35,996 nt of DNA from a virus, in IMG/VR virus record IMGVR_UViG_3300049215_000205, positions 1 through 35,996 of that record. One strand, given 5' to 3'. Shown one piece after another: positions 29,819 through 35,996 of this stretch (positions are counted from its first letter, which is position 1; every line of letters starts with the position of its first letter). The position numbers were made by a program, and so were the translations under genes. The notes under the pieces were generated by a model, which saw only the letters and a list, made by a program, of their open reading frames with translations, was not told the origin of the DNA and ran no database searches.

Positions 29819-30091
29819 CTAAACACCCTTACCCCTGTACCTTGACATGGGTAACTCGTATTTAGGCACGTATGGCGTTAATTTTGCGTTTGCATAATCT
29901 GGCATTCCGCATTTAACCCAAACTTCAACTGCAGTTAATAGAAAATCAAAATCAATAAGCCCTGCTAACATATCTTGTTTGTCTTCTTCACTCAAGAGCC
30001 TCGTTGCGATAAGTTTAGGTGAGACACCAAGTTTGATGCCGATGTCAAAGAGTTTTTTCTTGCATTGTTGGCTGGTGATTGGTTTTGACAT
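29819..30091 (-). CDS. Conserved phage hypothetical protein (90 aa)
   Basis: SKPITSQQCKKKLFDIGIKL then VSPKLIATRLLSEEDKQDML, a helical module of a kind found next to phage replication initiators, function unknown. Its first 100 bases overlap the 3' end of the initiator gene in another frame. Ends with a short basic loop (YRGKGV). Confidence 0.74.
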   Translation of the reverse strand: MSKPITSQQCKKKLFDIGIKLGVSPKLIATRLLSEEDKQDMLAGLIDFDFLLTAVEVWVKCGMPDYANAKLTPYVPKYELPMSRYRGKGV

Positions 30092-31047
30092 GACTTTGCC
30101 TCCATGGCTTTCATCGTTGCTATAATTTCTACGGCTTTTTCCCTTTTTTCCAAATCAGGCATAAATAAATCAAGCTTATTAAATTTGACGGCATGCTTGT
30201 ATTCGCTAACTAGGGAGAGTTCTTCTTCGGTGAATGGGGATTTTTTAGTCTTGGTGGTTGTGGCTTTTGAATTTTCCTTAGGCGCCAAACCTTTTGCATA
30301 AAAAATCACATTATCATTTTTCAATTTTTTTAACAGTTTTAAAAGGGCTTGTGCTCTTACAAGTCTAGGATGTTGCTTGTCGCTATGATTATCAACATGG
30401 TGCATAGCATGAATCATAAAATCTTCATCGCTTCTTTCATCTCTAAACAACTTAGTGTTCAAAATTTCCAGGTCAATTGTCTCTGAGAAGAAAAAACTAC
30501 TACTACTGCAGTTAGTAGTTTTCTTCTGTAAGTTTTCTTCTGCTATATATAGTACGCGCGCGCGTGAATCGGCCAATTTGGCCGGTTCCAATCGGCCACT
30601 TTGGCCGGTCGGGGCAATATTTGTACAGGTTTTTGGTATAACATTTGACCCATCCGGACAAAGTGGCCGGTCGGGGAAATCTGTGTTCAACATGTTTGAT
30701 ATTGATTCAATTATATGGTCTATGTTGGTGTGGATATGTTTGATGTTAATGCCGCGAACTTTTTTTATTTTTGTGGTTATCCAGCCGTTTTGTTCTAGTC
30801 TATCGAAGCGTCTGCGAAGGGTTCTTTCTGGTATGTGAATTTCATCGAACCATTCTTGATATTCTTTGTAAAACCATCCGTCGCTGCTTTTGGATTTGTT
30901 AGCCCAAAATACACATTGATTTAAAACTGTCGCTAATGTATGGCTACCTGTTAGCTGAATATAGAGTTTTGGGGTTGTTACTATGGATGCTTGGCCTGAA
31001 AATAATGCAAGAATTTCTTTATTGATATTTTTTTTTGCTGTAGACAT
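29992..31047 (-). CDS. Winged-helix replication initiator-like protein (351 aa)
   Basis: Start MSTAKKNINKEI at 31047 (GGAGTAATTATAGC); twelve more residues are open upstream. The N-terminal part (ALFSGQASIVTTPKLYIQLT, then TLRRRFDRLEQNGWITTKI) is a winged-helix fold as in phage replisome organisers. The linker (about 120-170) is basic and low in conservation and its DNA holds iteron-like repeats. The C-terminal part is charged and helical. Likely opens the phage origin and recruits the host helicase; inferred from fold and place. Confidence 0.75.
   Translation of the reverse strand: MSTAKKNINKEILALFSGQASIVTTPKLYIQLTGSHTLATVLNQCVFWANKSKSSDGWFYKEYQEWFDEIHIPERTLRRRFDRLEQNGWITTKIKKVRGINIKHIHTNIDHIIESISNMLNTDFPDRPLCPDGSNVIPKTCTNIAPTGQSGRLEPAKLADSRARVLYIAEENLQKKTTNCSSSSFFFSETIDLEILNTKLFRDERSDEDFMIHAMHHVDNHSDKQHPRLVRAQALLKLLKKLKNDNVIFYAKGLAPKENSKATTTKTKKSPFTEEELSLVSEYKHAVKFNKLDLFMPDLEKREKAVEIIATMKAMEAKSCQNQSPANNARKNSLTSASNLVSHLNLSQRGS
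30493..30680. other. Origin-like repeat block inside initiator gene
   Basis: A 10-base inverted repeat (30493-30502/30513-30522), TATATATA then CGCGCGCG (about 30545-30563), and three copies of a GGCC-centred repeat: TGGCCGG at 30579-30585, TGGCCGGTCGGGG at 30602-30614 and again at 30664-30676. Spacing is 23 and 62 bases. The block is much richer in G+C than its surroundings. Phage lambda has its iterons in gene O in the same way. An origin is inferred. Confidence 0.5.
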
Positions 31048-31101
31048 GCTATAATTACTCCGTAGTTTTTGTGTTGCGAACACATTAAGGATGTACCACT
31101 T

Positions 31102-31142
31102 AAATCAATTTGCGGTTGATTTCGGTTTGGGGCATGATGCCC
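31102..31142. repeat. Two inverted repeats upstream of initiator gene
   Basis: AAATCAA (31102-31108) with 31116-31122, and GGGCAT (31130-31135) with ATGCCC (31137-31142). They lie between the 89-residue gene and the initiator and could be operators or leader hairpins. Confidence 0.4.
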
Positions 31143-31148
31143 TAAATT

Positions 31149-31418
31149 TTATTTTTCCAAAATTCCTAATAATTTTCTAAACATAAATATTGAAGAAGAA
31201 AGATATACTATTAAGTCAATTCTTTGTCGACATGAGCATAATTTATCAAAAAAATCATCAAAATTTAAATCTGAATAATCCATTTTTATATCTTCGGATA
31301 AAGATATTATATGATCTTCCATTAATTTAATCATCTGATCACTAAGTTCTTTACGTGATAAAAGATCTTCAACACTTAAATTAATTGTAATAGAACCATC
31401 TTCGTTGGTTTTTTTCAT
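31149..31418 (-). CDS. Hypothetical helical protein (89 aa)
   Basis: ATG 31418 chosen for AGGATGCGTGCT; an ATG three codons earlier is too close to the ribosome site. KKTNEDGSITINLSVEDLLS followed by helices with FDDFFDKLCSCRQRIDLIVY. No clear motif; possibly regulatory. Transcribed between two hairpins. Confidence 0.7.
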   Translation of the reverse strand: MKKTNEDGSITINLSVEDLLSRKELSDQMIKLMEDHIISLSEDIKMDYSDLNFDDFFDKLCSCRQRIDLIVYLSSSIFMFRKLLGILEK

Positions 31419-31523
31419 AGCACGCATCCTGTTTTATTTAAAAATAAAATTTGCAATCAAACTTTTACCTGTGTTAAATTAATTTGGTTGGTTGATTTTC
31501 ATGTAATATCCTTTTGACAGAAG

Positions 31524-31558
31524 AAAGCCCGCAATGCCTCCTATATTGCGGGCTTTTT
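31524..31558 (-). terminator. Strong bidirectional terminator
   Basis: A perfect 12-base stem (31524-31535 with 31545-31556), GC-rich, around a 9-base loop, with T-rich ends on both strands. It lies just past the stop of the 59-residue gene and would end transcription of the promoter-proximal left arm. Confidence 0.85.
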
Positions 31559-31559
31559 A

Positions 31560-31739
31560 CTATACATTAACATATTCCCTAGTGATTTCTCTGATAAGCT
31601 CATTGATCCATTGTTCGGTTATCTTTACTTCATTTGCAGAAAAGCAAAAAGGGTTGGCATTTTTAACTTCCCTGTCATGAATAGAGTTGGCTATATTATT
31701 TAACAATTCTACCGCTTTAAAATTAACGTTGATTTCCAT
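31560..31739 (-). CDS. Hypothetical protein (59 aa)
   Basis: Start MEINVNFKAVELLNNIANSI with AAAGGAATAGCA upstream; the longer frame runs into the gene before. A helix, a loop with NANPFCFSANEVK, and a second helix ending in INELIREITREYV. Unknown role. Confidence 0.68.
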   Translation of the reverse strand: MEINVNFKAVELLNNIANSIHDREVKNANPFCFSANEVKITEQWINELIREITREYVNV

Positions 31740-31749
31740 TGCTATTCCT

Positions 31750-31941
31750 TTAGTATGCCTTTTCAACCAACCTAAGCGCAGTATTAAGACCATTCTTATA
31801 ACCGAGCCACGTCATATAAACGTCCTGCGCTCCATTAATAAGGCATAAACGCATCTCTTCTTCCGCACGTTTTACCTCATTGTCGTAAAGCTCCCTTAAT
31901 CTTCCCATAAACATAACCTCTTCCATTACATCTTCTTTCAT
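31750..31941 (-). CDS. Conserved small early protein (63 aa)
   Basis: GGGGAAGCA before the ATG. GRLRELYDNEVKRAEEEMRL and MTWLGYKNGLNTALRL form two helices of a pattern found in related phages, function unknown. Overlaps the membrane protein gene by ATGA. Confidence 0.72.
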   Translation of the reverse strand: MKEDVMEEVMFMGRLRELYDNEVKRAEEEMRLCLINGAQDVYMTWLGYKNGLNTALRLVEKAY

Positions 31942-32183
31942 TGCTTCCCCTTTTTATTTAAAACCTTTAATTTATAAACCTCGTTTTGCAAATTGGCAAT
32001 GTCCTGTTCGATATGAACAATCTTGCAATCAATAATAGATAATGAATAATTGGAAAAATTACTCATTTCATGGCTAAAGCAACATTGTTCCAATGGTTTT
32101 GTTTGTTTACTAATAATAAATATCCAAAAACAAATCCATGCGAACGTTACCAAAGAGAGCATAATGCTCGTATTCGCTTCCAT
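31938..32183 (-). CDS. Single-span membrane protein with coiled coil (81 aa)
   Basis: GGGGGCATTAAT before the ATG. A hydrophobic segment at about 7-25 (IMLSLVTFAWICFWIFIIS) and a C-terminal helix (VHIEQDIANLQNEVYKLKVL) likely in a coiled coil. Shape recalls an inner-membrane spanin, but it lies in the early arm, so this is uncertain. Confidence 0.7.
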   Translation of the reverse strand: MEANTSIMLSLVTFAWICFWIFIISKQTKPLEQCCFSHEMSNFSNYSLSIIDCKIVHIEQDIANLQNEVYKLKVLNKKGKQ

Positions 32184-32184
32184 A

Positions 32185-32271
32185 TTAATGCCCCCAGATA
32201 ACCATGCAACACATAAAACAAAAAAAGCTAACTACATAAACACATATTGCTATTCCCAGCCATTTATCCAT
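32185..32271 (-). CDS. 28-residue membrane peptide
   Basis: MDKWLGIAICVYVVSFFCFM and a short C-C-M-V-I-W-G-H end: one transmembrane helix rich in Cys and Phe. GGAG 8 bases before the ATG, an 8-base overlap with the Cro-like gene, and the stop one base ahead of the next start. Placement and ribosome site make it credible. Function unknown. Confidence 0.58.
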   Translation of the reverse strand: MDKWLGIAICVYVVSFFCFMCCMVIWGH

Positions 32272-32449
32272 TATCAAGACTCCACTCCGTTTTTAGCTCA
32301 CCTTTTGTTAGGCGCTCTATTTTATATTGCGATGCTTCTGGAATATAACCCCACTTAAGCCAATTGCAAAGACTTGCCGATGCCATTCCGGTTGATTTAG
32401 CAAACCTATATTGTGAACCATAATATTTTAATACGTCTGTTGGCGTCAT
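32264..32449 (-). CDS. Cro/YdaS-like DNA-binding regulator (61 aa)
   Basis: TPTDVLKYYGSQYRFAKSTG, then SASLCNWLKWGYIPEASQYK: the helix-turn-helix of the Cro/YdaS family (about 10-32), ending in KIERLTKGELKTEWSLD. Would bind the shared operator at 32501-32519 and tune both early promoters. AAAGGAAAAAA before the ATG. No CI partner gene is present. Confidence 0.88.
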   Translation of the reverse strand: MTPTDVLKYYGSQYRFAKSTGMASASLCNWLKWGYIPEASQYKIERLTKGELKTEWSLDNG

Positions 32450-32479
32450 TTTTTTCCTTTCGTCTATTTATTTAAAATA

Positions 32480-32523
32480 ATTATATATTAAAGCTTGACA
32501 TATGTAAAGGCTTTGCATATACT
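32480..32523. promoter_or_regulatory. Overlapping divergent promoters with shared operator
   Basis: Rightward: TTGACA (32495-32500), 17 bases, TATACT (32518-32523). Leftward: TTTACA (32508-32503), 17 bases, TATAAT (32485-32480). The near-perfect 19-base palindrome TATGTAAAG-G-CTTTGCATA (32501-32519, one mismatched pair) lies between the rightward boxes and over the leftward -35, so one bound dimer would affect both. Confidence 0.78.
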
Positions 32524-32573
32524 AGCACTACGTCATTACCGACGCAAACTATATAAAGTAAAGAGGTAATAAA

Positions 32574-32990
32574 ATGCAAGCAATGAATCATAACGAATAT
32601 GAATATTTTTTCAACGAAAGTTTGGTTGAATTAGAATCTGTTAATAAGCAGTTGGCAAAGCTTTCTTTGCGTAAAGAAGAATTAACCCAAGAAATAATTG
32701 GTGCATTACAACACGACCATGAGGGACAAAAAACTTATGAATATGACGTGTGGAAGATAGAAATTAAAACACCTGTTGTCTATTCATTAAACAAGAAACT
32801 ATATGAATCTGGAAAAGTTAACATTCCTGACAATTTTAATCCCATAAAGACTAGTATTTCCTATACTATTGACAAAAAGCTTTGCGAGCAATATATGGAT
32901 AATGCGCCTAAAGTTATTCGCGATGCCTTGATTGAGTTAATTGAGAAAAAGCCTGGGAAAGCAGGAGTAATTTTGAAGGAGCGTATTTAA
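32574..32990 (+). CDS. Conserved early protein, coiled-coil N-terminus (138 aa)
   Basis: AAGAGGTAATAAA before the ATG. A long helix (about 8-45, ELESVNKQLAKLSLRKEEL), then a beta segment (YEYDVWKIEIKTPVVYSLNK) and a helical end with KPGKAGVILKERI. First gene after the rightward promoter and coupled (TAATG) to the Sak4-like gene, so likely a recombination partner. Family function unknown to me. Confidence 0.8.
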   Translation: MQAMNHNEYEYFFNESLVELESVNKQLAKLSLRKEELTQEIIGALQHDHEGQKTYEYDVWKIEIKTPVVYSLNKKLYESGKVNIPDNFNPIKTSISYTIDKKLCEQYMDNAPKVIRDALIELIEKKPGKAGVILKERI

Positions 32991-33655
32991 TGTCTAATTT
33001 AATCGTCATACTTGGTGAAAGTGGAACAGGAAAGTCCACTTCAATGCGTAATTTGAATCCCGATGAAACCGTTGTAATTAATGTATTGTCTAAGCCCCTA
33101 CCATTTAGAGGATACAAAAACGCATACAACAAAGAAAGAAAAAATTACTTGGAATCAGATAACTACGCAATGATTTTAAAATGGTTGGACGCAATAAATA
33201 GAAATGCACCACACATTAAAACTATTGTTATAGATGATTTTAGCTTTCTAATGAACAATGAATTTATGCGCAGATGCAGAGAACGCGGATTTGATAAGTT
33301 TACCGAAATGGGCGTAAACATGTTTGAAATTCTTGAATTGTGTAAGTCATTTCGTCCAGATTTGTATTGTTATGTTATGTGTCATACAGAAAAAGACCAT
33401 GCAGGTATTATAAAACCTAAAACTGTAGGTAAGATGACTGCTGATTACGTGGGGATAGCAGAAAGAGTATCGATAGTACTTCACACACAAATAATTGACA
33501 TGCAGTATAAGTTTTTGACGCAAAATGACGGTATTCATGTTGCAAAAACTCCTATGGATATGTTTCAAGATATCTATATTGATAATGATTTGGCTGCTAT
33601 TAGAAATGTTATAGAAGGCTATTATGGCGATGAATTGGTAAAAAATGTTGCTTAA
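32990..33655 (+). CDS. Sak4-like RecA-fold ATPase (221 aa)
   Basis: Walker A GESGTGKST (9-17), Walker B TIVIDDF (78-84), then YCYVMCHTEKDH and KTVGKMTADYVGIAERVSIV, the layout of AAA_24/Sak4 phage ATPases. Sak4 proteins act with SSB in single-strand annealing. The SSB-like gene follows 25 bases on. Size matches the family. Confidence 0.85.
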   Translation: MSNLIVILGESGTGKSTSMRNLNPDETVVINVLSKPLPFRGYKNAYNKERKNYLESDNYAMILKWLDAINRNAPHIKTIVIDDFSFLMNNEFMRRCRERGFDKFTEMGVNMFEILELCKSFRPDLYCYVMCHTEKDHAGIIKPKTVGKMTADYVGIAERVSIVLHTQIIDMQYKFLTQNDGIHVAKTPMDMFQDIYIDNDLAAIRNVIEGYYGDELVKNVA

Positions 33656-33680
33656 TTAAATTAAACACTGGGAGAATTAA

Positions 33681-34280
33681 ATGAGTTTTTGGGAATCAGA
33701 ATTAGGAGAAATAACAGGAACTGCGGCAGATGCTTTTACAAAAACATTTACGCAAATACCAGATGGCACAATGGCTTTGGCGCGTATTGAGTCTTTTATA
33801 ACACAGGAATACAAAAATACAGGCTTTAAATTCCTTGAGATTTTATGGTCATTAACTGACGGTGATTTTAAAGGCGCTAATGTTAAACAAAAGCTTAAAG
33901 TATTTGGTGGTGATTCAAAAGATAAAGATCCTTTACGTACAAAGCATCGTTCTTTAAACATGCTAAGACTAATTTATCAGTTATTTAATATAAAACCAAA
34001 GCATGCAAACGAGCCAACAGAAGAAGATTTATCGGTTTTTATTGGAAAAGTAGCTGGCATAAAAATACGTGAAACAGAGCCAGACCCAGCTCAAGATGGA
34101 AAGCAATATAATTGGGTGTCAGAAGTTCATGATTCAAAAGGTTTCAAATGTGAAACTGGTATAAGCGTTGTTGTGACACATACAAACAAGCAACAACATA
34201 ATTCTGATTTACATGACAATGCATTTTCAAGGAATCAAAATAAAGTTACTGCTGATGACTTGGATGATATACCGTTTTAA
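33681..34280 (+). CDS. Single-stranded DNA-binding protein, DUF669-like (199 aa)
   Basis: GGGAGAATTAA before the ATG. OB-fold-like body with PDGTMALARIESFI and GFKFLEILWSLTDGDFKGANV, and a C-terminal acidic tail ending DDLDDIPF (192-199), the partner-binding tip known in SSBs. Coats phage ssDNA during replication and recombination, working with the Sak4-like ATPase. Confidence 0.83.
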   Translation: MSFWESELGEITGTAADAFTKTFTQIPDGTMALARIESFITQEYKNTGFKFLEILWSLTDGDFKGANVKQKLKVFGGDSKDKDPLRTKHRSLNMLRLIYQLFNIKPKHANEPTEEDLSVFIGKVAGIKIRETEPDPAQDGKQYNWVSEVHDSKGFKCETGISVVVTHTNKQQHNSDLHDNAFSRNQNKVTADDLDDIPF

Positions 34281-34302
34281 ATATGATAAATTTGAGTATT
34301 AA

Positions 34303-34959
34303 ATGACTAGAGATATATTAACAAAGAAGATAGAGAAAGTGCAAGCGCGTACTGAAGAAAGTGCGCGCAATTACATCGGTGCCTCCGTTATTGGTTCGGA
34401 ATGCTTACGCCAAATTTGGTACGAGCTTCACGAAACCATAGCAGAGGAAGTGCCAACCAAAACACGCCGTACTTGGGCTATTGGCAAGCGCCTTGAAGGT
34501 TTGGTGCTGGATTGGCTTGAAGAGGCAGGCATTAAGATTGCGCGTGTTTGGTATGGCCTGCAATCCAATATTGTCAAGGTGTTTAAAGGACATCTTGATT
34601 CGGTATGGTTTGATAAGAATGGTGAGGCGAAAGCCATCATTGAGGTGAAAACCGCCAAAGATGCCAGTTTTAAGGTATTTGTTAAGAAGGGGGTTAAGCT
34701 TTGGAATCCGCAATATTATGCGCAAATTCAGAGCTATATGGGAATGAGCGGTATATTTAATACATATATACTTGTACTAAACAAGGATAATAGTGATATT
34801 TCCGATGAATTAGTGTCATTTGACGCTAAGTATTACGGAAGTTTGGAAAATAAAGCGTTGATGATAAGCGAAGCAAAAACGATGCCACCTAAAATAAACG
34901 GATCGCCTCTTTGGTATCAATGTAAAATGTGCAAATTCAGAAAAATTTGTCATCAATAA
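34303..34959 (+). CDS. Cas4/RecB-type exonuclease with four-cysteine Fe-S site (218 aa)
   Basis: PD-(D/E)XK core: GHLDS (Asp99), AIIEVKTAK (Glu114, Lys116) and YYAQIQSYMG (Gln141). Cys34 with Cys207, Cys210 and Cys216 has the Cas4/AddB arrangement for an Fe-S cluster. Would resect DNA ends to give single strands for SSB and Sak4. The first 400 bases are richer in G+C than the neighbouring genes, hinting at transfer. Confidence 0.85.
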   Translation: MTRDILTKKIEKVQARTEESARNYIGASVIGSECLRQIWYELHETIAEEVPTKTRRTWAIGKRLEGLVLDWLEEAGIKIARVWYGLQSNIVKVFKGHLDSVWFDKNGEAKAIIEVKTAKDASFKVFVKKGVKLWNPQYYAQIQSYMGMSGIFNTYILVLNKDNSDISDELVSFDAKYYGSLENKALMISEAKTMPPKINGSPLWYQCKMCKFRKICHQ

Positions 34960-34973
34960 GGATAGAATTCAAA

Positions 34974-35183
34974 ATGAAAAATGAAGATATAAAAAAAATA
35001 ATGAATGAATTAAAAACGTCAGTAGATTTTTTAGCAGCACAGCAACAATGCTATGAAAATATTATTGATACTGTTGGTCTAGACTCCATAGCATTATTTT
35101 TTTTTAGTTCAGGATACATGTCTTGTCTTGATTATTTGAAACAAGAAAAAATGTCAAAACCATTTCAATATAAAAAGGATTAA
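34974..35183 (+). CDS. Hypothetical protein (69 aa)
   Basis: Start MKNEDIKKIMNEL with AAGGATAGAATTCAAA upstream; the longer frame from 34929 overlaps the exonuclease gene. Helical with a hydrophobic patch SIALFFFSSGYM. No known family. Confidence 0.7.
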   Translation: MKNEDIKKIMNELKTSVDFLAAQQQCYENIIDTVGLDSIALFFFSSGYMSCLDYLKQEKMSKPFQYKKD

Positions 35184-35185
35184 AA

Positions 35186-35497
35186 ATGGACATTATTGAA
35201 AATAAAATAAACCAAATAAAATCGGCGTCTGGCAAAATATTTAATGCGCATGAATATCTTTACCAATTTCTAGCTGATTTTCATAAAGCCGAAAGAGGCG
35301 GTATTCATGATTTTATAGAGATATCTTTATACAACATGGTTAACTTGGCAATTTCAAATATAAATGATTATTTGAAAACCGGTCATAAGCAAGTAAGTGC
35401 CACTGAGATAATGCATATTGTTGTGGATTCTTATCAAAAAGTGTTGGATGGCATGAAGCGTAATTTGGATGGTATGGATAGGGTGAATTTTAAATGA
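35186..35497 (+). CDS. Hypothetical helical protein (103 aa)
   Basis: AAGGATTAAAA before the ATG. Four or so helices (QIKSASGKIFNAHEYLYQFL, MHIVVDSYQKVLDGMKRNL). No motif of known function. ATGA overlap with the lipoprotein gene. Confidence 0.73.
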   Translation: MDIIENKINQIKSASGKIFNAHEYLYQFLADFHKAERGGIHDFIEISLYNMVNLAISNINDYLKTGHKQVSATEIMHIVVDSYQKVLDGMKRNLDGMDRVNFK

Positions 35498-35751
35498 ATA
35501 AATTTATAAAAATTTCTGCTTTATGTTTATTATTATCAGGTTGCGGTGATAATCCTTTTGGAGATTTTGAAGAAATAAAAGACACAGACTACGCACAAAT
35601 AAGGTTAGAAATGGAAAGATGTTCGCATATAGTAAGCGAAGGAAGTTTATATGCTCGCTTAAGTTGGTCTCCTAAAACAGATTGTTTAAAACATTTAAAA
35701 TATAGGATTATACACACAGGGAATGCGAAATCTGCACCGTTTGATGTCTAA
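35494..35751 (+). CDS. Small lipoprotein (85 aa)
   Basis: Signal peptide KFIKISALCLLL and lipobox LLSGC with Cys17 as the probable lipidated residue; Asp at +3 after a Gly. The mature part has two cysteines (43 and 64) and is acidic at first. Early phage lipoproteins can block superinfection or serve in lysis; here the role is unknown. Confidence 0.8.
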   Translation: MNKFIKISALCLLLSGCGDNPFGDFEEIKDTDYAQIRLEMERCSHIVSEGSLYARLSWSPKTDCLKHLKYRIIHTGNAKSAPFDV

Positions 35752-35765
35752 ATAATTAATAATTT

Positions 35766-35791
35766 TCGACACATTTGTATCTATGTGTCGA
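35766..35791. promoter_or_regulatory. 9-base inverted repeat before mini zinc cassette
   Basis: TCGACACAT (35766-35774) is the exact complement of 35783-35791, 8-base loop. No T run, so more likely an operator or mRNA hairpin than a terminator, 20 bases ahead of the first zinc-protein gene. Confidence 0.5.
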
Positions 35792-35810
35792 TGGAATGGA
35801 TACAAAATAA

Positions 35811-35996
35811 ATGAATGACTTCACGAAAGAAGAACTAGAAATATTACAATGGGAAATTAACACGGCCATTATTAAGATTGAAATGTGCGGTGGACACTGC
35901 GAAAAACATATTAAATTGCAAGAAAAAATTACAAATATTATCTATAACTATTGCGATCATAAAAATGTAGTTCCTAGATGGGATCCAAGCACACAC
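35811..35996 (+). CDS. MNDFTKEEL-family mini zinc protein, 5' part
   Basis: ATG 35811 opens MNDFTKEELEIL; the frame runs off the window end and finishes at 154 across the circular join. The last codon here reads CAC, against CAA at 125-127. Weak ribosome site. It heads the first block of the tandem mini zinc genes. Confidence 0.85.
   Translation, partial: MNDFTKEELEILQWEINTAIIKIEMCGGHCEKHIKLQEKITNIIYNYCDHKNVVPRWDPSTH
35870..35995. repeat. Terminal overlap, copy 2 (circular genome)
   Basis: Identical to 1-126. The join restores a full reading frame, so this is the closing overlap of a circular assembly. Confidence 0.93.

Noticed and set aside
30455-30838. Rightward open frame opposite the initiator gene
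   Set aside because: Antisense shadow; its product has no recognisable motif and no start signals, and the initiator frame explains the DNA.
1-35996. Temperate phage with integrase and attachment site
   Set aside because: No integrase, excisionase or CI-type gene in the closed circle; only a Cro-like regulator. No CRISPR array or insertion sequence seen either.

Overview
The window is almost certainly one complete, circularly closed genome of a tailed phage with P22-type morphogenesis genes. Positions 1-126 recur exactly at 35870-35995, and one small reading frame begins at 35811 and finishes at 154 when the ends are joined, giving a unit genome of about 35,869 bp. The DNA is AT-rich. Shine-Dalgarno sites are strong (AAGGA, GGAGG) and sigma-70-like promoters are recognisable, so the host is probably an AT-rich proteobacterium; the sequence does not identify it further. 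I found no integrase, CI-type repressor, tRNA or CRISPR array. The only clear DNA-binding regulator is a small Cro/YdaS-like protein.

Layout. (1) A rightward early operon starts at a good promoter at 32495-32523 and runs through the joined ends to 6253. It holds a replication/recombination set (138-aa protein, Sak4-like ATPase, SSB with an acidic tail, Cas4-like exonuclease with four cysteines), a lipoprotein, an SF2 helicase, a DNA cytosine methyltransferase and many very small genes. Six of these encode paralogous mini zinc-binding proteins beginning MN(D/E)FTK. Genes here are packed with ATGA or ATGAATGA stop/start overlaps. (2) A leftward early arm, 32449 to 29551, holds the Cro-like regulator, small membrane and coiled-coil proteins, a winged-helix replication initiator carrying an origin-like repeat block, and a cold-shock protein. 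(3) A short rightward group, 28797-29534, lies behind a promoter with operator-like repeats. (4) A long leftward late operon, 28445 to 6374, runs: small terminase, Tad2-like and Lar-like anti-defence candidates, a folded RNA candidate, large terminase, portal, scaffold, coat, gp4-like and gp10-like head-closure proteins, ejection proteins, tail fibres and beta-helix tailspike, several small genes, T4-type lysozyme and a VRR-NUC nuclease.

How it fits together. Two back-to-back promoters share one palindrome at 32480-32523 and form the early switch. Sak4, SSB and the exonuclease would carry out recombination-dependent replication, with an origin probably inside the initiator gene. The late operon builds a P22-like capsid and short tail, with packaging presumably by headful, consistent with the circular assembly. 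A terminator followed at once by a promoter separates scaffold from coat and should allow extra coat expression.

The most unusual items are: the mini zinc-protein cassette family; a methyltransferase whose variable region reads like the family in two frames; a multi-helix RNA candidate ahead of terL; iteron-like repeats in the initiator gene; a lone 20-residue hydrophobic peptide gene with its own promoter, facing against the late operon; and a glycine-rich fibre gene split by a frameshift at a C run.
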